NCBI GenBank assembly: GCA_902797845.1
Contig: CADBUJ010000039.1
Coordinates: forward strand, 1-48,877
Length of the DNA: 48,877 bases
Direction: 5' to 3'
Source: an uncultured Eubacteriales bacterium
Lineage (GTDB): Bacteria > Bacillota > Clostridia > Lachnospirales > Lachnospiraceae
How positions within the stretch are numbered: the stretch's first letter is position 1; each line of letters begins with the position of its first letter. Positions 9,642-16,236 of the stretch are shown in pieces. Made by a program: the position numbers and the translations under genes. Below the pieces are notes generated by a model, which saw nothing but the letters and a program-made list of their open reading frames with translations, made no database searches and had not been told where the DNA came from.

Positions 9642-11321
9642 ATGCTTCAGAGTATTCGTGTTGAAAATTTTGCTTTAATAGACGAACTGGTGCTTGAACC
9701 TGAGCATGCTCTAAATGTATTTACGGGAGAGACAGGGGCGGGAAAATCTGTGATCATAGATGCGGTGACCACAGCCCTTGGGAAAAATGCCCCAAAGGAC
9801 ATAATACGAAAGGGAGAGGATCATGCCCTTGTAGAGCTTGTCTTCTCCGACATACCTGATGATGTAAAAGCATTGCTCAGGGAAGAGGATATACCCGAAA
9901 GCGGAGATGAGATACTTATATCAAGAAGGATAGGCAAAAACAGGTCTGTTTCAAGGATAAACGGGGAGAGCGTGTCCCTGAAGATCCTTTCTGAAGTGAC
10001 TGCAGGCCTTATAGATATCCACGGGCAGCATGAACATCAATCTCTTTTGAAAAAAGAAAAACAGCTTGAGATGGTGGACAGATTCGGAAAAGAAGAGCAG
10101 GGCAATATCCCCGTAAGGCTTTCCGAGATCTACAAGGAGCTCTCTTCTCTTGAAAAGACACTTTTATCAATGGATTCTTCCCCGGAAGAAAGAGCGAGAG
10201 AAGCCGATCTTTTAAGGTTCGAGATAGAGGAGATAGATGAAGCGGCCTTAAAGCCCGGAGAGGACGAACTTCTGGAGGAACGCTTTAAAAGACTGGAAAA
10301 CAGCGAAAAGATCAGGGAGGCTCTTTCGGAAGCAGCATACCTTTTGGGAAATGACAGCGGGGCAGCAGCCATGACCGGCAAAGCTCTTTCGGGCATCACA
10401 GTTGTTGCGGAGCTGGATAAGGATGTGGAAGCAATAAGAGATGCTCTTCTTGATGCAGATAATATCCTTACGGATATTTCAAGGGATGTGGGATCATACC
10501 TTGATAAAATGGATAATGAGGCGGAAAGCTTTTCGGAAACAGAAGACAGGCTTAATGTTATAAACCGCATCAAAACAAAGTACGGACAGACTTTGGAGAA
10601 GATCTTTCTTTACAGAGACGAAAAGGAGAAAGAACTGGAGAAGCTTTCCGGATATCAGGAAGAGATAGAAAGCATTAAAAGAAGAATAGAAGATCTTAAA
10701 GCGCAATACGGCGAGATGGCCCATAAGCTGTCAAAAATAAGAAAGAAGACGGCGGAAGACCTGGAAAAAAGAATGATCCGTGCCATGGAAGATCTTAATT
10801 TCCTTACAGTTGACATGAAGATCCTTTTCGGGGAAAAAGAACCTACTTCAAAGGGCATCGATGATATCACTTTCCTAATATCCTTAAACCCGGGAGAAGA
10901 TCTGAAACCCCTTTCAGATGTTGCCTCAGGCGGGGAATTGTCCAGGATAATGCTTGCCCTTAAATCGGTGCTGGCCCAGGCCGATTCCGTAAAAACTCTT
11001 ATATTTGATGAAATAGATACAGGCATCAGCGGCAGGACGGCCCAGAAGGTAGCGGAGAAGCTTTTCGGAATAGGAAAAGACCATCAGGTAATATGCATCA
11101 CACACCTTCCTCAGATAGCAGCCATGGCTGATACGCAGTTCCTGATCGAAAAAGCGGCTCTTTCGGATAAAACTGTAACTACCGTACAGAGGCTTGACAG
11201 AGAAGGAGAGATAAAAGAGCTGGCCAGGATGTCAGGCGGAGCGGAAATAACAGAGGGAGTTTCCCATAATGCAAAGGAAATGAAGGAATTGGCCGATAAG
11301 CTTAAGAGCCAAATGAGATGA
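9642..11321 (+). CDS. recN: DNA repair protein RecN
   Basis: RecN is an SMC-like ATPase that helps double-strand-break repair. The 559 residues have Walker A GETGAGKS (29-36), the HGQHEHQSLL motif, long coiled-coil regions in the middle (for example EKEKELEKLSGYQEEIESIKRRIEDLK), the signature SGGELSRIMLALKSVL and Walker B LIFDEIDTGISG, then ICITHLPQIAAMAD. Length is normal. It is the last gene of the upstream block; the palindrome at 11340-11389 just after it can serve as its terminator. Confidence 0.96.
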   Translation: MLQSIRVENFALIDELVLEPEHALNVFTGETGAGKSVIIDAVTTALGKNAPKDIIRKGEDHALVELVFSDIPDDVKALLREEDIPESGDEILISRRIGKNRSVSRINGESVSLKILSEVTAGLIDIHGQHEHQSLLKKEKQLEMVDRFGKEEQGNIPVRLSEIYKELSSLEKTLLSMDSSPEERAREADLLRFEIEEIDEAALKPGEDELLEERFKRLENSEKIREALSEAAYLLGNDSGAAAMTGKALSGITVVAELDKDVEAIRDALLDADNILTDISRDVGSYLDKMDNEAESFSETEDRLNVINRIKTKYGQTLEKIFLYRDEKEKELEKLSGYQEEIESIKRRIEDLKAQYGEMAHKLSKIRKKTAEDLEKRMIRAMEDLNFLTVDMKILFGEKEPTSKGIDDITFLISLNPGEDLKPLSDVASGGELSRIMLALKSVLAQADSVKTLIFDEIDTGISGRTAQKVAEKLFGIGKDHQVICITHLPQIAAMADTQFLIEKAALSDKTVTTVQRLDREGEIKELARMSGGAEITEGVSHNAKEMKELADKLKSQMR

Positions 11322-11339
11322 CCATATTAGGAACGCAGT

Positions 11340-11389
11340 ATCCATCGACAAAAAATGCGATGTACGTCGAAAATTGTCGATGGATTTTT
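11340..11389 (+). promoter_or_regulatory. Inverted repeat with Spo0A-box-like sequences; also a possible recN terminator
   Basis: A perfect 12-bp inverted repeat, ATCCATCGACAA (11340-11351) and TTGTCGATGGAT (11374-11385), is followed by TTTT. Each arm contains TTGTCGA, close to the 0A-box core TTTGTCGAA; a third partial copy, ACGTCGAAA, lies in the loop near 11365-11373. The repeat ends 5 bases before the -35 of the spo0A-like gene, where an activator or autoregulator would bind. It may also form an RNA hairpin ending recN transcripts; both uses are possible. Confidence 0.6.
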
Positions 11390-11390
11390 G

Positions 11391-11419
11391 TTGCCTGAAG
11401 TTTATATCCTTTGTAGAAT
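11391..11419 (+). promoter_or_regulatory. Promoter of the spo0A-like gene
   Basis: TTGCCT (11391-11396), 17 bases, TAGAAT (11414-11419). A strong ribosome site AAAGGAGGG follows at 11459-11467, although no standard start codon stands at the right distance from it. Confidence 0.65.
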
Positions 11420-11513
11420 ATTGGCAATAAACCGTTCCGGTGAGGGATAAAAACAATAAAAGGAGGGTAAGAAAGCAAATAGGAATTCTTCTTTCGGTTA
11501 TTATAAGGAACTG

Positions 11514-12056
11514 GTGGATATACTAAAAAACAGACAACCTTTGTCCATAAGGATCTCCGCAGGTTTCGATGAGGCAACAGGAGAGGAACGATTTCTTGTG
11601 CTTAAGGCTGAATGCGAGGGAGACGGGACAGGAAAACTGCCTTTAATGGAGTCGGCAGCTGTTTTTTACCCGGCGGCGGAAAAAGGCCATAATAAGGAAA
11701 GAACGATAGAAAAGATAGTTACCGCTATATTGGACAGAATGGGCATCCCTCCTCACCTGAACGGCTACGGCTATTTAAGAGATGCCATTGTCCTATCCGT
11801 CATAGACCGGGATCATCTGAATGCTGTTACTAAGGTTCTGTATCCAGCCGTGGCAAAGAAAAACAATACCACGGGGATAAAAGTGGAAAGGGGCATAAGG
11901 ACGGCTATAGAGACAGCTTTTAAGAAGTACGATCAGACGGGTTTCGTGTCCTTTTTCAGGTTTTATCCGGACGAAAAAAGGATACGGCCCACAAACAGCC
12001 AGGTAATCGCTCTCATTTCCGATAAGGTAAGACTGGAGCAGGATAAGGCAGAATAG
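11514..12056 (+). CDS. Spo0A DNA-binding domain protein lacking the receiver domain
   Basis: Residues from about 63 match the Spo0A effector domain: TIEKIVTAILDRMGIPPHLNGYGYLRDAIVLSVIDRDHLNAVTKVLYPAVAKKNNTTGIKVERGIRTAIETAF, then RPTNSQVIALISDKVRLEQ. This domain binds 0A boxes. The phosphorylatable receiver domain is absent; about 60 unrelated residues (SIRISAGFDEATGEERFLVLKAE) replace it. The start is uncertain. GTG at 11514 (180 residues) is the only usual start, with a weak AAGGA 4 bases before it; the frame stays open back to 11460 and a strong AAAGGAGGG lies at 11459-11467 with no start codon after it. spoIVB, normally between recN and spo0A, is missing. It may be a rewired regulator or a relic of lost sporulation. 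Confidence 0.8.
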   Translation: MDILKNRQPLSIRISAGFDEATGEERFLVLKAECEGDGTGKLPLMESAAVFYPAAEKGHNKERTIEKIVTAILDRMGIPPHLNGYGYLRDAIVLSVIDRDHLNAVTKVLYPAVAKKNNTTGIKVERGIRTAIETAFKKYDQTGFVSFFRFYPDEKRIRPTNSQVIALISDKVRLEQDKAE

Positions 12057-12059
12057 AAA

Positions 12060-12091
12060 AGCAGGCTGACAAGCAGCCTGCTATTTTATTT
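12060..12091. terminator. Bidirectional terminator between the spo0A-like gene and rqcH
   Basis: AGCAGGCT (12060-12067) and AGCCTGCT (12075-12082) pair perfectly around a 7-base loop. T-rich sequence follows on the plus strand (ATTTTATTT), and AAAA precedes on the other side, serving the minus strand. The rqcH stop codon lies in the right arm. Confidence 0.85.
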
Positions 12092-13829
12092 GTCTTATTC
12101 CGGAGATATCCGGCTCTATGGTCATTGAATAATTCGTATGATAGATCACAAAACCCGGCATATTGGAAGGAGGCTTTTTCAGATTCTTTCGCTGTGTGTA
12201 GTCCACGTCAGTCTTTCCGCTGTTTCTTCCTTCGCTGTAGTATGCTGCGAGCCTTGCGGCCTCCTCGAAGGTGGTGTCATCCGGCATTTCTCCGTTGGAT
12301 CTTACGATAACATGGGATCCGTGAAGAGCCTTTACATGGAACCACCAGTCAGAAGAGGATGCGATACGGAATGTAACTTCCTCATTCTGGTAATTATTCT
12401 TACCCACATAAATATCATATCCTGTCTGAGAAACATAATGCAAAGGAGCTGACTTTTCCTGTGCTCTTGTCTTTCCCGGACCTTTACCCTGCTTTTTGAT
12501 AAATCCGTTGTCGGAAAGCTCTTTTCTGATCGTAAGAAGATCCGATCCTCCCGTTGAAAGGTCAACGGAAACAAGGATGGATTCCAGAAGCTCCTTTTCC
12601 TCACGTGTCTTTTCCAGCTGCTCGGTGATACTCGTATAAGTACGTTTGAGCTTATTGTATTTTTCGTAATATCTCTTTGCGTTTTCTATGGGGCTTAAGT
12701 CTTTATTTAAAGGAATAGTTATCTCTTTGTTGTCATCATAATAATTTTCGCAGGTAAGCTGGAGAGATCCCGGAGATACGGCATAACCGTAAGTGGTAAG
12801 GAGATCACCGTAAATGCGGAATCTTTCTCTTTCTTCGCTGTCTTTAAGCTGCATAAGCTGAAGATCCAGCTTTTTGGAAACTCTTTCAAGATTTGATCTT
12901 ATAATGGCCCTTAAGTCCTGAGATCTGTCTCTTATATTTATATAATCTGCTTTTTCATGATAGAAGCTGTAAAGGAGAGAGGACATCTCTCTGAATTCTT
13001 TTTTGATGTATGCATCATAACTCTTAAGAGGAATGGCCGAATACTCCCTGGGCATGCCGTTGTCGTAATATATGAGGGCAGTCATACGGTCGCTTTTTAC
13101 ATCATCCATCAGGGAAGAAAATGACCGGTACAAAGCGGAAGATTCCTGATCCGTAAGGCTTGCGGCATTTTTTCTTTCATCCACTCCCGAATTGAATACT
13201 ATCTCCTGAGCTATAAGAGGGCTGATACCCGTAAAAGATGTATATATGGCTTTTGCCAAAGGCTGTGCTGATGAAAGGAGCATATCAGCAAAGGCTTTTT
13301 CATCTGATGACAGGGGATCTTTTTTTGAAAGGGTATTGGGGATAAAGTATTTTCTTCCGGGCAGAACGGTCCTTACGGAACTGACAGTCTCCGGAATACG
13401 TTTTATGGAATCTGTAATCACGTTGTTTTCGTCAGTGAGTATTATATTGCTGTGTCTTCCCATAAGCTCCAGGTAAAGCTTTTTTGTGCAGGGATCACCC
13501 AGTTCGTTAAGGTGCTGGATATTAAAGATGATTATCCTTTCAAGACCCGGCTGGGTAACGGATAATACCTTTCCTCCTGCAAGATGCTTTCTTAAAAGCA
13601 TACAGAAATTAGGGGCAGAAGGGGGATTTTCTCCTTTTTCTTCCGTAAGATATACCATGGGAAGTGACGGATTTGCCGAAAGAAGGAGATTCTTGATGCC
13701 ATCCTTTGTTTTGAACGCTAAAAGAAGCTGCAGATCCTCGGGCTGGTATATCTTCTGCAGCCTTGCTTCAGAAAGCGTATCATCAAGCTCCGTTACGAGC
13801 TTTCTTACAGTGATGCCGTCAAAAGCCAT
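12081..13829 (-). CDS. rqcH: RqcH/NFACT-family ribosome quality control protein
   Basis: RqcH binds obstructed 50S subunits and recruits tRNA-Ala to add alanine tails that mark stalled peptides. The 582 residues have the NFACT-N domain (MAFDGITVRKLVTEL at the start, MGRHSNIILTDENN), a coiled-coil centre (YYEKYNKLKRTYTSITEQLEKTREEKELLE) and the NFACT-R domain (YVGKNNYQNEEVTFRIASSSDWWFHVKALHGSHVIVR). Position 97-98, Asp-Arg in Bacillus subtilis RqcH, reads Glu-Arg here (PGLERII), a conservative change. Older annotations call it a fibronectin-binding protein. The ATG follows AGGAGGAG on the minus strand; it is transcribed alone, divergent from yicC. Confidence 0.92.
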   Translation of the reverse strand: MAFDGITVRKLVTELDDTLSEARLQKIYQPEDLQLLLAFKTKDGIKNLLLSANPSLPMVYLTEEKGENPPSAPNFCMLLRKHLAGGKVLSVTQPGLERIIIFNIQHLNELGDPCTKKLYLELMGRHSNIILTDENNVITDSIKRIPETVSSVRTVLPGRKYFIPNTLSKKDPLSSDEKAFADMLLSSAQPLAKAIYTSFTGISPLIAQEIVFNSGVDERKNAASLTDQESSALYRSFSSLMDDVKSDRMTALIYYDNGMPREYSAIPLKSYDAYIKKEFREMSSLLYSFYHEKADYINIRDRSQDLRAIIRSNLERVSKKLDLQLMQLKDSEERERFRIYGDLLTTYGYAVSPGSLQLTCENYYDDNKEITIPLNKDLSPIENAKRYYEKYNKLKRTYTSITEQLEKTREEKELLESILVSVDLSTGGSDLLTIRKELSDNGFIKKQGKGPGKTRAQEKSAPLHYVSQTGYDIYVGKNNYQNEEVTFRIASSSDWWFHVKALHGSHVIVRSNGEMPDDTTFEEAARLAAYYSEGRNSGKTDVDYTQRKNLKKPPSNMPGFVIYHTNYSMTIEPDISGIRQIK

Positions 13830-13879
13830 ATGCTCCTCCTGTGATGTCTAAAAGTCTTTTAAATAAAGGCTTCCAGGGA

Positions 13880-13888
13880 ATTATAGCA
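13880..13888 (-). promoter_or_regulatory. Extended -10 promoter of rqcH
   Basis: Read on the minus strand, TGCTATAAT gives a perfect -10 hexamer (13885 to 13880) with an upstream TG. The -35 region is weak (TTACCC at 13908-13903). It lies about 50 bases before the rqcH start. Confidence 0.6.
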
Positions 13889-13912
13889 TGTGTTCAGAGG
13901 GTGGGTAAAGTG

Positions 13913-13941
13913 TTGACGGAAATAGTGGGTTGCATTATAAT
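13913..13941 (+). promoter_or_regulatory. Promoter of the yicC-remA-gmk-rpoZ block
   Basis: TTGACG (13913-13918), 17 bases, TATAAT (13936-13941): the best sigma-A match in the window. The start site would be near 13948, about 34 bases before the yicC start codon. Confidence 0.9.
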
Positions 13942-13981
13942 TCACTCTGTATAATTATGGGAACACGGGAGACCGAGTAAA

Positions 13982-14860
13982 TTGATCAGAAGTATGACAG
14001 GTTACGGCTTCGGAGAGGCCGGTAACGAATATATAAAGATTACGGTGGAGATAAAGGCCGTTAATCATAAGTATAACGAATTTAATATTCGTATTCCCCG
14101 CAAGCTTTCCTTTCTTGAAGGAAGGCTTAGAAATTCTTTAAAGGAAAGGATATTAAGGGGAAAGGTGGATGTTGTTCTTTCCTACGAGATATTCGACGAC
14201 AGCGAGGCAGAGATCAACTACCACGAAAACATCGCCAAGGCTTATGTGGAAACAATCGGCAGGATAGCCGAAAGATTCGGCGTAAGCGGAAATGTGGATG
14301 CTCTCGCTATTTCCAGATTTCCCGAGGTAATAACTCTTACGGATAATGCTCTGGATGAAGACAGGGTATGGTCCGTAGTGGAGGAAGCGTCAGGGAAAGC
14401 AGTTGATGCATTTATAGTATCAAGGGAAAGAGAAGGGGAGGATCTTAAAGCAGATCTTCTTAGTAAACTTGAGAATCTTCTTGCTACTGTGGAGAAGATA
14501 TCTGTCCTTGAGCCTTCCATCATAAGTGATTATCAGGCAAAACTTACGGAAAAGGTAAAGACCCTTTTATCAGACACGACTATAGACGAATCCAGGATAC
14601 TTACGGAAGTTGCCATTTATGCGGATAAAATATGCGTGGACGAGGAAATGGTAAGACTGAAAAGCCATATCCGCAAGATGGAGGAAGAGCTTTCCAAGGA
14701 AGGCAGTATCGGAAGGAAGCTGGATTTTATCGCACAGGAAATGAACAGAGAAGCCAACACCACCCTTTCAAAATCCGACGATCTGGTGCTGGTGGATCTT
14801 GGCATAGAGCTTAAGACAGAGATCGAGAAGCTCAGAGAACAGATCCAGAACATAGAATAG
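13982..14860 (+). CDS. yicC: YicC/YloC-family endoribonuclease
   Basis: Family members are cytoplasmic endoribonucleases linked to small-RNA and mRNA turnover. The 292 residues begin MIRSMTGYGFGEAGNEYIKITVEIKAVNHKY, which fits the family's conserved start exactly, so the TTG at 13982 is taken as the start codon even though the ribosome site is weak. The C-terminal DUF1732 region (IGRKLDFIAQEMNREANTTLSKSDD) is intact. It is first in a tight operon with remA (10 bases), gmk and rpoZ, the common order in Firmicutes. Confidence 0.93.
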   Translation: MIRSMTGYGFGEAGNEYIKITVEIKAVNHKYNEFNIRIPRKLSFLEGRLRNSLKERILRGKVDVVLSYEIFDDSEAEINYHENIAKAYVETIGRIAERFGVSGNVDALAISRFPEVITLTDNALDEDRVWSVVEEASGKAVDAFIVSREREGEDLKADLLSKLENLLATVEKISVLEPSIISDYQAKLTEKVKTLLSDTTIDESRILTEVAIYADKICVDEEMVRLKSHIRKMEEELSKEGSIGRKLDFIAQEMNREANTTLSKSDDLVLVDLGIELKTEIEKLREQIQNIE

Positions 14861-14870
14861 AGAGGTACAG

Positions 14871-15146
14871 ATGGCCTTTATAAATATAGGGTTTAAAAAC
14901 TCAGTTAATTCCGAAAAACTCACAGGGATAATAAGTCCGGATTCTGCACCTGCCAAGCGGCTGGTACAGAAGGCCAAGGATGAAGGCAGATGTATAGACG
15001 GCACTCAGGGACGAAAGACGAAAAGCATTTTGATCATGTCTGACGGCAGGATTTTTCTGTCGGCCCTTTTGGCCGATACCATAACGGCAAGATGCAATAA
15101 GGGAGCTTTATCCGTTGCTGAAGATAAAGGAGAAGAAGATGAGTGA
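14871..15146 (+). CDS. remA: RemA-family DNA-binding regulator (DUF370)
   Basis: RemA activates biofilm matrix and osmoprotection genes in Bacillus subtilis by binding DNA as a ring-like oligomer. The 91 residues carry the family signature: INIGFKNSVNSEKLTGIISPDSAPAKRLVQKAKDEGRCIDGTQGRKTKSILIMSDGRIFLSALLADTI, plus an acidic tail that is slightly longer than usual. The ATG follows GAGAGGTACAG. The last 8 bases overlap gmk (ATGAGTGA). The target genes in this organism are unknown. Confidence 0.9.
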   Translation: MAFINIGFKNSVNSEKLTGIISPDSAPAKRLVQKAKDEGRCIDGTQGRKTKSILIMSDGRIFLSALLADTITARCNKGALSVAEDKGEEDE

Positions 15147-15789
15147 TCAGGGACTTCTTGTGGTACTGTCCGGATTTTCCGGCGCAGGAAAGGGTACGCT
15201 TATTAAGGCCCTTATGGATAAGTATCCCAATGATTATTGCCTGTCAATATCCGCCACGACCAGGGCTAAAAGAGAAGGGGAAGTCCACGGAGTGGATTAT
15301 TTCTTTCTTGAGGAAGAGGAATTCCTAGAGAACATAAGAGAAGAACGTCTTTTGGAATATGCCAGATATGTTGACAATTATTACGGTACACCGAAAGAGT
15401 ATGTTCTGGAGAAAATGGCTGACGGCAAAAATGTCATCCTGGAGATAGAGATACAGGGGGCGTTAAAAATAAGAGAAAAGATACCGGACTGTATTCTTCT
15501 CTTTATAACACCGGGAGAGGCCATGGAGCTGGAAAGACGGCTCAAAAAAAGAGGGACGGAAACGGAAGATGCAATAAAGAACAGACTTCGAAGAGCGGCA
15601 GAAGAAGCTGACTACATGAAGGAATATGATTACATCATCCTGAACGAAGATACGGAAAAGTCTCTGGAGATGGTCCACAATATCATTTCTTCTGAAAAAC
15701 TGAAGACCGGACGCAACAAGCAGATCATATACAGGATAACAGAAGATCTTAAAGCATACACAAAGGAAATAGATCAAGACAGGAGGTAA
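15139..15789 (+). CDS. gmk: Guanylate kinase
   Basis: Gmk phosphorylates GMP to GDP with ATP. The 216 residues have the P-loop SGFSGAGKGT near residue 12 (Phe where Pro is usual), ISATTRAKREGEVHGVDYFFL for GMP binding, and ILEIEIQGALKIR. ATG 15139 is chosen over an upstream TTG because AAAGGAGA (15126-15133) is correctly spaced. The start overlaps remA by 8 bases, exactly as ispA overlaps xseB. Confidence 0.95.
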   Translation: MSDQGLLVVLSGFSGAGKGTLIKALMDKYPNDYCLSISATTRAKREGEVHGVDYFFLEEEEFLENIREERLLEYARYVDNYYGTPKEYVLEKMADGKNVILEIEIQGALKIREKIPDCILLFITPGEAMELERRLKKRGTETEDAIKNRLRRAAEEADYMKEYDYIILNEDTEKSLEMVHNIISSEKLKTGRNKQIIYRITEDLKAYTKEIDQDRR

Positions 15790-15796
15790 GGGAATC

Positions 15797-16180
15797 ATGA
15801 TGATGCATCCCTCGTATAACGAGCTTATGAAAGAAGTAAACAGTGATAAGGGGACAGGAGACGAACCTCTTGTATCCAGCAGATATTCCATTGTTATTGC
15901 ATGTGCCAAAAGAGCAAGGCAGATAATAAACGGAGATGCCCCTATGGTAGAAGGCGGGGATCAGCTTAAGCCCCTGTCAGCAGCAGTTGAAGAGATATAT
16001 CAGGGAAAGGTCAAAGTCCTTGCCATAGATGATGTTGACGATGATGTAGTCTTCGATATCAGCAGGAGCGGACAGGATATCATGGGTATCGATCTTGACG
16101 ATGAAGGCGAGTCCTCCGATTATTCTGAAGATGAGGAAGACGAGGAGGATCTTTCGGATCCTGACGAGGAATTGGAATAA
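15797..16180 (+). CDS. rpoZ: RNA polymerase omega subunit with acidic tail
   Basis: Omega assists RNA polymerase assembly. The N-terminal part (MMMHPSYNELMKEVN ... PLVSSRYSIVIACAKRARQIING) is the conserved omega fold contacting beta'. At 127 residues it is longer than the usual 70-90; the last 30 residues are almost wholly Asp, Glu and Ser (DLDDEGESSDYSEDEEDEED...), a disordered acidic tail. Ribosome site AGGAGG (15781-15786) lies 7 bases after gmk. The first of three consecutive ATGs is used here; the second or third is equally possible. Confidence 0.9.
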   Translation: MMMHPSYNELMKEVNSDKGTGDEPLVSSRYSIVIACAKRARQIINGDAPMVEGGDQLKPLSAAVEEIYQGKVKVLAIDDVDDDVVFDISRSGQDIMGIDLDDEGESSDYSEDEEDEEDLSDPDEELE

Positions 16181-16189
16181 GGAGAGATG

Positions 16190-16224
16190 GGGCCCTATAC
16201 ACATGCTGTGGATAGGGCCCTTTT
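16190..16224 (+). terminator. Terminator after rpoZ
   Basis: GGGCCCTAT (16190-16198) pairs perfectly with ATAGGGCCC (16212-16220), and inner bases can extend the stem; TTTT follows. The priA start is only 12 bases beyond the T-run. Confidence 0.85.
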
Positions 16225-16236
16225 GATAAAATTCTG

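Noticed and set aside
11520..12050. Simple frameshift of a full-length spo0A
   Set aside because: The sequence upstream of the DNA-binding domain shows no receiver-domain remains in any frame that I can see, and the distance to recN is too short to hold one.
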